64,000 bases of DNA from the NCBI GenBank assembly GCA_038373885.1, contig JAWZYV010018266.1:1-64000 (forward strand), in the 5' to 3' direction. Below, in pieces: positions 12,231 through 24,429 of this stretch. The notes beneath the pieces are model-generated. The model ran no database searches, had not been told where the DNA came from, and saw nothing but the letters and a program-made list of their open reading frames with translations. Position 1 is the stretch's first letter, and each line of letters opens with the position of its first letter. Source of the DNA: Cheiracanthium punctorium (taxonomy: Eukaryota > Arthropoda > Arachnida > Araneae > Cheiracanthiidae). The position numbers and the translations under genes were made by a program.

Positions 12231-12459
12231 TGGGCCGATATCGGTTATGCGGTACAACGCCGAAATCGCATGTTAACCCTAAAAGACTTGCCGCAATCGG
12301 ACCGTTGCATGACCGAAATCACCTTTCTTTTGCCTACGCCAACGCATTTTGCCGACACAGAACCGACACCGCTCCAGTTACCATCATGCCAATGCCGACA
12401 TCGAAACGGCACTGCCGATGTCGGCCCATCCCTTACCCTATACGGCTGTGTTTGCTGGG
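12231..12459 (-). repeat. Palindrome-rich dispersed repeat, copy 2
   Basis: Read on the minus strand it starts CCCAGCAAACACAGCC and ends CGATATCGGCCCA, matching the ends of the copy at 5812-6001 in inverted orientation. It has the same GC excess and palindromic GCCGACATCGGC motifs. The three overlapping open frames across this block are caused by its base composition. Confidence 0.65.
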
Positions 12460-12540
12460 AAGTGCTCAGATACGGCTAATAAATGTACAAAACATTTCCA
12501 CACTTCGAAACTGCATGAAATTAATGAAATCTTGAATGAA

Positions 12541-14595
12541 TAAAACTTTTCCATAATAAGATTATTTTTTTAATCAGTTTCTTAACCAAACCCAAACGTG
12601 AAAGAAAGAAATTATTAACGCATGAGTTGACGATTTTTAAATTTAAGAGAGGGGGCAGAAGTACAATATTTCCTATGTCTTGTACTAAATTATCCCTAAT
12701 TATATTAAAAATGTCTAGAGTCTGTTAATTAAACTTCTAAGTCATTGTTTATAAAGCTATTATGCTTTCTCGGATGACATTTATTTTAAAACTTTTCTAG
12801 AAAATATTTATTAGGAATACGTTATATTAGGTTAGTTAGAATACAAACTATTTAACAGGTGTAAGAAAAATATACCCGTACACATTGTATTAAACTCAGT
12901 AATACATGGAAGAAGTAAAATATATATAATAAAAATAATTTGTAAAAAGACATTTATTAGATATTAATTAATTTTTGAACATAGGTTTTAATTAAATTAA
13001 CCTGCCAAAGTTAATAAAGTTTAACACATAATTGTCGTTAGTTTGCTTCCAGACACATTATAAGTTATTCATAATTTCTTCCTTTATAAATTCAAATTCT
13101 GCACACTTGAAGTATCATCATTGTTATTAAAAATGTGCTTTTATTACAATTCGCTAAGCTATGTATTTATTTATATAAATCGTTGAATGCTAATAAAAAT
13201 GCATATACTTATTCTTTAGCCAGTTCCGTTTCATTAACGAACAACAGTAACATTCATTATTAAATACTTCTAAAGTTCATAATCTGATTTCTGATTAAAT
13301 GACATAAAATCTGAAGGGAAAAAAAACATTTTTTTTTAAAGTGAGAATCAAGTGCTCAGAATCACCCAAGAATTTTAAAATCTTGAATTATCTGCTAATT
13401 CTCAACTACCAAAACTAGTTGCTAAAAAAATAATCGCTACCGTATCCCAGCTCATGAAAACTTTTCTTTCGAAATATTTTAATACTGGGGTGTACATACT
13501 TAATTTTATTCGTTGAAGTGAAGTTTTCTTTAATCTTTAAGTTGTCATTTATTATTAATAGCTTAAAACGAAAATTAAGAACACGTTTACCTACACATCA
13601 TTATTTTTCTCTCCGAAATTCCGACATTTTTTTATTGCTCATGTAATCTCATTCTTGCGGAAACCTCACTTATTTCCCTTCGTGTTTGCCAACATTTTTC
13701 TATCTTTATATTTAATTCAGCTGGGAAAAGAATATTTCAATAAAGTAAGTTCAACTTGTTCTTCCGAACGTTGTTGTGCTCTTGTATGATTAAACAAAAC
13801 CCAGCGTGTTTACCGTCGTAGCCTGTTGAGATTTTACTTACGCGGATTTTTTTAGTCCTATTTGCGATCGAAATTAATTTTCGAAACGGTCTTTGTTTCG
13901 TCAGGGGAGTTTAAACTAATTTCACTTATTATTTCCATGCTGTTTGTTTTTTATGCTTGTTACTTGTGTACAGAGGTCGTGCTGTAAAAATTATTCGTCG
14001 GTATAATCTTGTAATTAAAAGTATTTGTAAGTGTGTTGTTTCTCTTTCTACCACTAAATTATAATTTTATTTAAGCTTGATTAAACTTTTCTGCGACTTT
14101 CTGATTTTTCATTTGAACGTTTGATTGGATCCTTGTTTTAATTAATTTTTAAAACGATATATATGTATGTATATGGCCTATGTGCTATTTTGGTAATATT
14201 GTGTTTTAAAATTATAAATCCTTACAAAACCAGTTTTTAAATTTATTCCGTCTGAATATTTATTCCTCTTACGTAGGGATTAATCGTAACGTAAATCTTT
14301 AGCAAACCTAGAAGTCTTACATTAGATAAGGTATGTCATGGTTTCGTACTATTTTTATCTTATATGGAAAGATGTAGATAGGTCCTACTCTTGTTAAATG
14401 ATGATCAGCACATTCTGAAGTCAAGGATTTATTGACACATTTCTCGAAAAATTACTTTCGTTAAATGAAGTTCCAATTCCTGAAGTTCAATATCCAAAGT
14501 TGTTCCAGAAATATCTAACACGACTTTTCTTCCTTAGGTATTGGTCTTATGTACACGTTCTTAATAAATAAATATTGACTTTTATTAGGAATAAA
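12541..14595. other. Unassigned AT-rich DNA
   Basis: No gene, tandem array or recognisable transposon was seen. Confidence 0.5.
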
Positions 14596-14599
14596 AGCA

Positions 14600-14800
14600 G
14601 TCCAGGAGATAAAGTGGCCGACGAACCTCTGTATCACACTCTGAGTTTGGGTTCGATTCCCGGCTTCAACATGCGTTTAATTTGTCAATCCCTCGATAGA
14701 GCGTAACGTTGGCTCCATTTTAGGTGCCCTTAATATTTAAATGGAAAATATTTTGGTCTTAGTAGTTAATGCCTAATCGTGAAGTGTATGCCCTTTAAAA
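14600..14800 (+). repeat. tRNA-derived SINE (family 1-like)
   Basis: A perfect pol III box B, GGTTCGATTCC (14650-14660), is followed by CGGCTTC. An upstream head contains GTGGCCGACGAACC. Downstream, 'ttttaggtgcccttaat' and 'tagtagttaatgcc' resemble the shared body of family 1, though less closely than in the copies at 9.8 and 49.1 kb. Confidence 0.6.
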
Positions 14801-15539
14801 ATAAGTAAGTGAACATTTATAATGTGTTGTGAAATAAAAAGATACAGAATTTTATGAAATGGATTCAACTTTGCTGGGGATTAAACTTGAAGAAATACAA
14901 TTTTTAAAATATTTAAAGGGCCCCAAATTAAAACTTTTCCTCTGAGTAAAATATATTCAACATATGATAATAAAGTAGTGTACAAAGTTTTAGAATTTAA
15001 GTTTTCTCGGACACACATTTAAATGAAATTGTTCAGAAGTTAATGGCTCATTTCAATGTGTACATATTCATAGCTGCAGATGACGCAACTTAGAAATGTA
15101 TCATTAGGAAATAAAATGTGTTTCTTATCAATAGTTTTATTTACAAATTTTCAAAATTATGCTTACTAATAAATGCTACATAATTTCGCGTGGTTAATTA
15201 TAGAATAAAACATAGTAATGGTGCATTAAATTTTAACGTTAAGATAGTTAATAAATATTTTCACATTTTCAAATATCTGGCTCTGAAACTTGTTTCAAAT
15301 AATCATGATACACATCACCAGATAAAAAAATATTTTATGCTCTGCTTCTTACTCAAGTCTGACTTAATCCCACAGCCTGACAGTCTAAGCTAGTCTTCAG
15401 TATTTGACATATCTGCTACACTTTGAGAGTGTAAATAACCTACACAAGCATTCACACCCAGAATGGAGATTTAAACATTGAATAAAAAACATTGTTTGAA
15501 ACACTCTTTTGCCAGAACTGACCTGGTGGAACTCTTTCT

Positions 15540-16780
15540 TTAAGGGGTTAGGGGTAGTCAGAGGCGTGAAAAAATGCCATTTTTTATTAATTTTTTTTTA
15601 CTAGTAATTAAGTTTATTTCACATAAGTAAAAACATAGTATCGTTTCATCATACTTTAACATTACTTCACTTAAATTTAAAAAAAAATAATAATTATTTT
15701 ACAAGTTATGGCGGTCTAAGTTGAACAGGTTTTAATAATGGATCCTGGCGGTGACCATTACAGCTCCTCGGAGATTAATCTAAAATCAATGAAACAAAAA
15801 AGATTATTTTTATGGATAGATAATCTTGTGCCTGATCGAAGCTTTTTTTGTTTTTTTCAAAATTAACAAAATGGCGGTCTCTGGAAATTTTTTTGCAGAT
15901 TTTCGGTAAAACAAACAATTAATTGTTTATAAAAAATCGAAGTTTAAAAATAATAAAAAATCCTTCGATCAGGCACTAGCTTTTTATGTTTTCTAAAAGC
16001 TGTATAAGTTTCATTCAAATCTATCGAGCGGTTTTTGAGTTACAGTGGTCACCAGTTCAAGAAACATAGTTTCGAGAAATACGCATTTAAAGTTTTACAG
16101 TCGATTGATGTACAGTAATACGAATAATTTCAATACTTACACTGAGTCATCTATTCCTGGACCATATAAGAGTTCTTCAGCCGTTGTAGAACTTTCTAAA
16201 ACATCAATTTGTTGTTGTCTACGTCGCATTCTACCTTCGCGAGTGTTGTCGTTAGCGCGCTGATCAGCTACTTTTACACGTGCACTATCGGTTTTTTCAG
16301 TATACCGATGCGAATTAGGCCCACAACTAAGTCCCAGTGTGTTCATTATTACTAATAATGACTTTGCCCCTTCATTAAATATACTCATAGCTACGTATGC
16401 AGCAATTTGAACAATGGTAAAACTAGTATTGATAGTTTTTGGGCATATTTTCCACACTAGTTGGTTGAAGCTCTCATTATTATTTTGATTAAATCCACCT
16501 ACACATCTTGAAAGTAAATTTTCATTACTAAGATCTTCATAAATAGGCTTGATTGCTTTTAAAACTTCAGGAGGTAAGGGAGAATTATGCCGCTAGCTAA
16601 TTGTTCTCGGAAATATTAGACCGCTCGAGAGCCTTTTATTCTTCGCTAAATAACTCGAAAGATATTTGTCGGATTCACTTCAAACTTTCAGAGAATATTT
16701 TTAAGATACTATACTTTAAGAAAATGAAAAAAAAAAAAAAATCAATTTTTTGAAAATTCTGACTACCCCTAACCCCTTAA
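15540..16780 (-). mobile_element. Kolobok-like TTAA transposon, internally deleted
   Basis: TTAA at 15540-15543 and 16777-16780 flanks an element of 1233 bp. Its ends are perfect 19-bp inverted repeats, GGGGTTAGGGGTAGTCAGA at 15544-15562 with the complement at 16758-16776. The only coding part is a transposase C-terminus on the minus strand. A perfect 14-bp inverted pair, GTGCCTGATCGAAG (15828-15841 and 15963-15976), lies in the non-coding part. Intact terminal repeats with a lost N-terminal coding region point to a deletion derivative that needed a transposase supplied elsewhere. Confidence 0.8.
16137..16594 (-). pseudogene. C-terminal part of a Kolobok-like transposase
   Basis: The minus-strand frame is open from about 16594 to its stop at 16137, roughly 150 codons, with no usable start at the upstream edge. 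In order it reads LPPEVLKAIKPIYEDLS, GGFNQNNNESFNQLVW, FNEGAKSLL, a basic RMRRRQQ stretch, and LLYGPGID just before the stop. The blocks N-ESFN-VW, FN-GAKSLL and YGPG-D recur at the C-terminus of arthropod transposases that I associate with the Kolobok superfamily; that name rests on recall. The frame lacks the N-terminal and central catalytic region, and the coding sequence begins abruptly at a probable deletion junction near 16594. The retained reading frame has no stops, so the deletion may be fairly recent. Confidence 0.7.
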
Positions 16781-16789
16781 TGCGTCTCT

Positions 16790-18770
16790 CACGAATTCGC
16801 TTTCTCTTCCTAAAAGTTCCTAAATAAAAACTTAAAATAACTATAAAAGTGTTAATTTAAATATTACAGTGTGATAAAATCTGACATATCCTTATCAGAG
16901 AGATTTTGCACATCGATTCTAACAACGTTAACGCTAAGGCTATCCACTATTCTGAGTTTCGATCCAATCATGAAACTTACTTTATACGTGCGCATGCGCT
17001 GTATTGTTCAAAGGCATTTTACGTTAGCGTTACCGAGAGTGAAACCGCTATGCAAAAACTTCCTATTATTTGCGACATGTGATATCACATCTCAAGTTAT
17101 ATAGAATGAATACAATATACTAAGAATCTTGTAAATCTGGTATGCAATAATATTTTGGATTTATTTAACCTTTATCATACCAAACTTTACTTTTTGACTA
17201 TTTCTTATAAAGTACTCATTATGAAAATCTCAGATGATCGTGCTTATGACACACGATCACACATAAGATGCTTCTGTCATAACTTTATGTTGTTGAACAA
17301 TTTTACTGTACATGGTGTCTTAAAGATTTTCCTAGTATTATTGCATAAGTAATGATAGTTCCTTCAAGAAATGCGTTTTTTTATGAAGTAACAATAATAA
17401 TTTAAAATCAACTTGATTTAAATTAAAAATAATCAATTTTATAAACATGAAGTAAATGAAGAAAATTATTTTTGCACAGCTCTCGAATACGCTTGTATCA
17501 TGTATATGAGCAGATCTGCAATTTGCATCTCAGCATATAAAAATCAATTAATTTCTTTGAAAAATCAAAGAAAAAAAAAGATTCCAGTGCATTGCAAAAA
17601 TATTTATTTTAACTCAAAATAAGAATGTTTGTTGAATATTTATTAGAAAATGCTCCTTCACAGACGGGTTCAGGTTTTTACGTTAATTTTAAATGCTTGA
17701 GTCTGACATTCTGCTTCATTAAATATGTTTTTTTAACACACTAAAGTTATCTTTCCTTAAGTATATTTAAAGAAATGTATGTACTCTAATAATTTTTGTA
17801 AGACGCTCTTCAATTTATGGAATTAAAAATACTTTCCGCGTGTATAAAGAATTCTCCAAAACAAAATTGGTTATTAAAATAGTAGGATTATTCGAAAGAT
17901 AAAATAAATTGTTTTTGCTCTCCTAACTGATTAAGCACGGATGAAAAATTTAATATATCAACATAATTACTATTTCCGTGCAATGCTTTTACACGTATGT
18001 TTAATCGTTAATTTAATAGCACAATTCTGTTTTTAATGTAATTTTACTTTTACAGTGAAATATTCTTTTTGATATCATGCGATTTTATTTATTTGAAAAA
18101 TAAATATGATTCGAAATGAAAGCTAATATATGATTTTTAAAGATGCAATTTTATGCCAGGAATTAAATCGATGGCCCGTGATAACAAATGAATTACACTT
18201 TCCTTTATTTATGTTTGTGATAATATTTTCACTGATGAGCTCGCATGTATCCTGATGAACAGTCTGAAGAACAAGAAGTACGTTTTATAGCATATCAACA
18301 ATAAATTGAAATCATTAAGTTTAATTAATGTATGTATTTCTGTTATTGAGTCGCAAGCACATTTATTCTAGTTAATGATACTTATTTTAATTATACTCAA
18401 AATATCTTCACTTTTCGCAAAATTTTGTCAAACTATAAATTTTACGTTAAAATATATGTCAGATATTTGATATATAAGAAAAACGGAAACATTTAATGTA
18501 TGAAAATATTAACCGTAATTTCCATATTATTATGGAGGCTATTTTCTTGTTTGCCTGCGTTGACTGTTTTAATTCCGATGGGCATGTTCGCTTTTCCACT
18601 TCGTTGTATTGTTAATACACTTTAACGAAGCAGTACCGTGGCCATAAACAATAACCAAAATAATATTTTAATGTAATCACGTTTCTCGTGCAGCAGCTAA
18701 ATACATCTAACAAATTTAAAAACATTGAATTTGCTTTAATAGGCCCTTAAGGATCCTTAAAGTTTTGCCC
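16790..18770. other. Unassigned AT-rich DNA
   Basis: No gene was recognised. A slightly more GC-balanced patch at 16880-17080 contains GTTAACGC and GTTAGCGTTAC motifs, but no feature could be assigned. Confidence 0.45.
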
Positions 18771-19158
18771 TATGACAAGAGTACGAGCGTTGCCTACGTA
18801 ATATTACACAAGGCCGGGAAATGCGGCTTTCAAAACTGGGGAAAATGTAGTTGGCGCTTTTTGGTCCTATAAAAACTCATTGTTGCCTTGTTACTCCATG
18901 AGAGCTATCTTTATATTCCTCGTATTTTTAGATTGGTACTTACGTAGTATCCCGGCGTACCGCCAAGAGAATCGAATTTTCGCCAAAGTAAACGCTGAAG
19001 TATATTTGACGAAAAATTGGCGGCAATGACCACAGGGATAATATTACGAAAGTACCTTTAGATTTCTTTATATTGATTTATAATTATAAATCCGCATCGG
19101 TTTACGACGCAAACCGATATGGATGTCAAAGTATGTATCGTATGCATTAAATTTCATG

Positions 19159-19410
19159 TTATCTATCTATATAAAATATGTCCTCACTGATTGACTTATT
19201 CAAACACATGAACGACCAGTCAAAACTATTGGAGATAGAAATACGAAATTTTAAGAACTTATTCATTTTGTCCTTATTTCCTTGGCGAGAAATATCCCGC
19301 CATTTATCTTTTAAAATGGGATCTTTTGGAAAACAGTGAAATCCGATATTTTCTTTTAAAGAGCAATCAGAATAATTGCAATATGGTACACAGCAGTACA
19401 CCATTTTCAC
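19159..19410 (-). pseudogene. THAP-type zinc-finger fragment of a transposase
   Basis: The minus-strand frame has Met codons at 19410 and 19404. The second, giving MVYCCVPYC, is the typical THAP start. The C2CH module begins with the CCVPYC cysteines, followed by the conserved GFHCFPKDP (the H-x-FP signature) and KWRDISRQ, which holds the invariant Trp. The C-terminal C-x2-H pair is damaged: a Cys is present in FMCLNKSISEDIF, but the expected His is missing, probably because of a small indel. The frame stops at 19159, so there is no catalytic domain. In the family this domain binds transposon ends. Here it lies inside the terminal repeats at 18781 and 19820, so it belongs to that element rather than to a host THAP gene. 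Confidence 0.7.
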
Positions 19411-19661
19411 CTAATTATTTTTGCGTACAATGTAATTATGTATAGGTACGATATGAAATAATAACAAATATAATAAGGTAAATGTTTAAACATGTTTAAA
19501 CGTCTCGAAAACTCATTGTTTACATTCAAACAGCCAGAAAACACAAATGTTGAAGGGTCATAAGAGCGCCCCCAACGATCATTTTAGTGAACTATGTTTT
19601 GGCCCGTTTTATTGCACAAAAACACGACAGTTTCCCGGCCTTATGTAAGTATTATGTAGGC

Positions 19662-19801
19662 CAGGGCTTCCCAACCTTTTTAGCTGGCGGAGCGGGTCAA
19701 CACTTGGGAACCGCAGCCGCTGTTCGAAGGTGGCCACGGACCCCCTAGAAAGAGACGGCGGACCCCTAAGGGGTCCGCGGACCACACGTTTGGAAGCCCT
19801 G
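19662..19801. mobile_element. hAT-type MITE, 140 bp, with perfect 8-bp target duplication
   Basis: The ends are CAGGGCTTCCCAACC and, on the other strand, CAGGGCTTCCAAACG. The flanks are identical: ATGTAGGC at 19654-19661 and 19802-19809. The interior is a GC-rich foldback with GGGTCCGCGGACC-type palindromes. It interrupts the right arm of the THAP element. A perfect target duplication suggests a relatively young insertion. The 71-codon minus-strand frame across it is not a gene. Confidence 0.9.
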
Positions 19802-19830
19802 ATGTAGGCAACGGTACGAGCCATGTATTT

Positions 19831-22030
19831 ATTAACATCTTTATTAAAAGTTAAAGTATTTAAAAAAATAAAAGTGAATTTTCCCTCTTCTTTTGATTTG
19901 TGACCCTGAGCAGATATTTTAAGAAAAATACTGGGTGGAATTGGGTGGATTACTTAGCAAAAAGAGCCAATAAATTCAGCCTAAAGGCACGACTATGATA
20001 TAAAGCAAACATGGAAGAATGACCGAAACAACGTGGAAAAGTCCATTGATGATGGCAATACGAGAAATCAAAACGTATGTTGCTATCCTATAGGAGAAAT
20101 CATACATTGATAGTAAGCATGAAATATATATATATATAGACATTTAAAAAGAAATATCATATTATACTAAAAAATGTATTTACAATAAAATTCCTATTTA
20201 ATCTGTATATATACATATGTACACACACATGTGATATATGATATTTCTTTTTTAAAACTGATAAAAACATCAGTAATAAATGGCAAAAAGAAAACCGTGA
20301 TTATATTATTTTTCAGTAAAAACAAATTACACGTTTTCCCATGTGAGCACATAAGTCGTAACTTCATTATGCATCTAATGGAAACCAAATTTTAAACGAA
20401 TGATCCGAGATACAGAAAATGGATTCAGAATCACTTTTGTGGACGATTAAAAACCAGTACTCAAAGCTCTAGAACTTTATTTAGTTTTTATCTAACTTTA
20501 TGCATTTCTGCAATGACACTCGCAAAAGCACTTAGCTAAAACGTCATTGTATAATGTATGCGCATATTGATTTCCCCTAAGACATCATTTGGTCAGCCAC
20601 GCGATTTTCTAAATTCAGTACATGCGGAATTCAAGAGATATCGAGCCGGCTTTTATTTGTTACTAATGTTGAGTGTAGGACGGAATCTCCTATTGAAATA
20701 TTAATCATTTATTTGAATTTCTTCTTATGTTAATATTTCTTAGAATAGGATATTTATATCTTGAAAAACAAAACTCAGCTAAGGATTTTATTTATGTTTT
20801 GCTGCCAGATTAACGTTATAAGAAGTTTTGATGATAATTTTACAGACTGCGTTAAAGGCCGTTACAATAAAAAGGAAGCGTCCTTTTGATGCATAAATTT
20901 AATATTCCTGTTATATAAATTACAAAAGATAGGTTATTTCAGTTTGAAGATACACTTTAATAACATTTTAATGAGACATGCAATGAATTTTATTTACTCT
21001 AATGAAGATTTTGAAAAAAAAAAATGAAATACTTGATCTAGAAATGGAAAAGAAAAGTTCTACATTTTCTTAGAGTAACAATAAAAAATAACTGTTATGA
21101 AAAAAAGCTTATTTTTTCTCTGCACTACCGTGAAAAATCTATGCAGTTAGCAAGAAATAAGTTGTCCACATTAGAGAGGACTCTAAATTTCAGTGGAGCG
21201 TTAAAACTGGAATTTATATAATCAAAACGTACCAGCGCAGAAAAGCTAATATCTGTAATAAGAAATGAATTTGGAAAGTACCATGCCAATCTCTTAATAT
21301 TTTTTTACCACCTCAGAACTTGTAAAATTTCAAAAAAATACTAAAAAAATTGGTCTCAATTGTTGTTCAATTGATGTTCAATTGTTGTTGTAAAAAAATT
21401 TCTTTTGACTGCAATCCACATATGCACCCGTGTAGAAAACTCTTCCCCTAAGTACCCATAAGTCCCCTAAGTAAACCCCCCCCCCTGTACTTTGCGTAAA
21501 CCACTCTTATGTTACACATCTGCATGCTATTTACGATTTAGAAAGTCTGACCTCAGATAGATTTTAATAGAGCTTGACTATAACCCTCTGTTTGAAGATC
21601 GGTATTCTAAAATTATTTTTCCTTATTTTTAAGCATTTATTTTGCCAGAAAAAGAAATTAAAACCTATAATTTAAAATTTAATTATTTATATGATCCCTT
21701 AACGGTTTACTAAAACGGGCCATTTTTAACATGGAAAAGTGACTTAAGTCAAAATGTTTGCTGCTTCATAAATCTTTGATTTTTGGTCGTAGAAGATTTT
21801 TTTTAATTGTGCAGGGAATTGTAAAAAGACAATTTTTCTAAATATAACTGATAGGGCCGGGAGACCATATAAAAATTGAAATTTCGTAATTTTTATAGAA
21901 ATTTATTTATTGACTTTGATTGTTTCTGATACAATAGATTATAGAATTTAAAACACTTTTGCAACTGCAACTATGTGTCTCTGACTAACGATTTAGGAAA
22001 TAGCCATTGGATACCGTTAGCGCTGGAGAC
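19831..22030. other. Unassigned AT-rich DNA
   Basis: No gene was seen. The segment 20545-20600 ('gcgcatattgatttccc' onward) weakly resembles the repeat at 25100 and 32870. A C-run with repeated 'cccctaagta' lies at 21448-21486. Confidence 0.4.
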
Positions 22031-22040
22031 GCTGTACGTG

Positions 22041-22062
22041 TACACACACACACACACACACG

Positions 22063-22135
<73 letters not shown>
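22041..22135. repeat. Compound (CA)n(TA)n microsatellite
   Basis: A CA run with one CG interruption passes into a long TA run. The open frame across it is an artefact of the dinucleotides. Confidence 0.95.
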
Positions 22136-22138
<3 letters not shown>

Positions 22139-22679
22139 CAACTGTTTCTGTGAGACAGGAAATTGCATTTTCCATTGTCTACACTAAACTAAATATGTGC
22201 AACAGCACATTCGGGGCCACAATATCGCTGAAAAATTCAAAATATCTGCAATAAATCATCCATTCCAACCGTTTTACAAAACCGAATCCTAGTAAAGTTA
22301 AATGCATTATATGAACTATTACAAATTTCATGAAATCTTACAAAAGAGAAATTATGTATCTATTTCCCAGGGAAAAAATGAAAAATTTCACAATCGTGGC
22401 AGGAAATCTCCATTTGAGATGTTCGCTTGTAAATGCAAAGATTTCTAAGGAAGCTATACGAATAAGCGCGATTGGAAAGATAAAACCACCCTCAAAAACA
22501 AATGAATTTAGCATTAGAATAGTTATCTAGAAATAAAATTGTGTACGAGAATAGATATTCAGATGAATCAACTGCACAAACTAAAATTAAACTTTCATTT
22601 GTAAGAATTATATGGTTTTGATATTTTTCACGACGAATTTAACATTTTTATAACATTACATATATATATGTATGTATGT

Positions 22680-23126
22680 ATAAAACTCGGCTGTTCGATC
22701 CACGTCAGGGGGAGACCCCCTTGAGCCCCCTAATTTTTTATTTTCATTATGGCCACATTAAAACGATATTAATTGACTATGTCATTTTATTTCTCATTCT
22801 TCTCATATTTCGCTATGTTGAATTTTTTATGATTGTAACCTATTTATAGAAAAATACACGTGATGCATATTCTACAGCCTACGAAATATTATTACAAAAG
22901 ATTAAAGCTGTTGTGAACTAAAAGTATTTAAATATATGTAAAATATACGTCTAATGTGTATTCTACAGCTTACGAAATATTGCTACAATAGATTAAAGCT
23001 GTTGTGAACTAATAGTATTTAAATATATGTAAAATTATGTTGCATTTTTATGTCGCTTTTTGGGACACATTTTTCGGACAATTTTCAATAAAGGGGGGAG
23101 GGATATAAAATGACACAGTCATTAAT
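22680..23126 (+). repeat. Dispersed repeat B, copy 1, with internal tandem duplication
   Basis: It starts ATAAAACTCGGCTGTTCGA and ends near ATGACACAGTCAT, and matches 58681-59040 in the same orientation along its whole length. An internal block of about 92 bp (with 'attctacagc', 'acgaaatatt' and 'gctgttgtgaact') occurs twice here, at about 22868-22951 and 22959-23040, but once in the other copy. It contains no coding frame. The class is unknown. Confidence 0.75.
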
Positions 23127-23164
23127 AATGTTTGAGAGAAAGAAATATGGACATTTTCGGGGGA

Positions 23165-23362
23165 AGCTCAGAGGTGCTTTGGTTAGCAAATAGTGCGGCG
23201 TTGCTACAGGTACGGGCTTCGATTCCTAGGCTGGGCAAGGTTATTTGCATATCCCTTGTGTGGATCGATATAATGAGGCTCAAGTTTCGCTGAGGATCGA
23301 ACACTGAGGCGCCAGGCTGACCATATGGCCGGTTCATATTCTTCCACACAACAGAGACCATA
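23165..23362 (+). repeat. tRNA-derived SINE-like repeat
   Basis: The head reads GGTGCTTTGGTTAGCAAATAG, a box A-like segment. It is followed by GGGCTTCGATTCCTAGG, which holds a box B-like GCTTCGATTCC. A body with 'tgaggctcaagtttcgc' and 'gaggcgccaggctgacc' follows. It lies directly downstream of repeat B copy 1. Confidence 0.5.
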
Positions 23363-23369
23363 GTCTCGA

Positions 23370-24425
23370 GGACGCGGATGGACAGCGCTGATATATTTCT
23401 TGGAAAAATCTTGTTTTATTTCACAATATTTTTTTTTTAATTTTAGCCTGTCTGTGGCGATAACAAATATTAACTAATTGGTATGATATTTTTCAAATTA
23501 TTTATTTCTACGAATGACAACCTTTTTGCGCTATTACGCTTTGATTAAATAAATTTTAGTTCTTACGCACCAATTTACTCTAATATCCATTCTAGTTGTA
23601 CATATGAGATAAAATTTTACTACTGATAACTAAAACGACACGCTTTATTAAATTAAAAATAAAAGTACCAAAATCTGCCGATAGATGGCCCTCTAATACA
23701 CATAAAAACGTATTTGCTACACGGAATACAACTGGCACAACCACGTTCTTCTGGTTCCGGTTCTTCACCAAAAAATTTTCACAAAAAATAAATATTTATT
23801 TCAATCACAATCTTACACAATGGAAAACTGAAGAAGGAAAAGTTCAGTGAACTAATAAATAAATAAGCTCGTGGCTGCGCAATTTGCATGATCTCGCAGC
23901 TCCAAAGCGGATCATTTCAATTAAAAATAGCTTTTGAATTTCAATTTATACATGTCCATTCGCTATTCCCTGTAATATCTTCTGACATGAGTATTTTTTT
24001 AATGATTATTAGCTGATGTGCGACTATTTTATTTGGCTAACTTACGTATCCTAGCAGCTTTTTCGTATGACAAAGAGGTGTCCTGTATTTTATTAAATTT
24101 AAAAATCAAACTCTTTAGTAACATTTTTCTAAAGTTAAATTTCGGTTCGTGTTTGAAAACAGAGTAAACTGTCATTGTATGAGAGGAAAATGTATCAGTA
24201 CTTGCTAAGTATATGGTTTACTTACTTTTTGCATACAGAAAAAAATGACAAACTTTCTTCATGCTACACTACTTTAAAAGCTTCCTAGTTGATTTCCCTA
24301 ATACCAATAGGGCAAAAATCTCTTACCCGAAAACAACTTCTGTATGTTGCATTAAAAAAAACATAGTAAAAAACAAAATACTTTTCACATTGTAATATAA
24401 AATAAAGCTGTTTCCAATTCACTTA
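23370..24425. other. Unassigned AT-rich DNA
   Basis: No recognisable gene or element was found. Confidence 0.45.
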
Positions 24426-24429
24426 CTAG

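Larger units (their letters stand above)
18777..19830 (-). mobile_element. THAP-encoding DNA transposon remnant with split right terminal repeat
   Basis: The left arm (about 18781-18820) reads GTTGCCTACGTAATATT and then AAGGCCGGGAAA. The right arm, read from 19820 on the minus strand, gives GTTGCCTACAT. The 140-bp hAT MITE interrupts it there, and it continues AATACTTACATAAGG and CCGGGAAA. Further in, 'ggcgctttttggtc' on the left pairs with 'ggcgctcttatgacc' on the right. A THAP zinc-finger frame lies between the arms on the minus strand. THAP domains occur in P-element and Kolobok transposases. Neither superfamily is settled, because no clear target duplication was found. The body is short and degenerate. 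Confidence 0.6.

Noticed and set aside
19159..19410. Host THAP-domain gene
   Set aside because: The frame stops early, lacks the last metal ligand, and is enclosed by the terminal repeats of a transposon.
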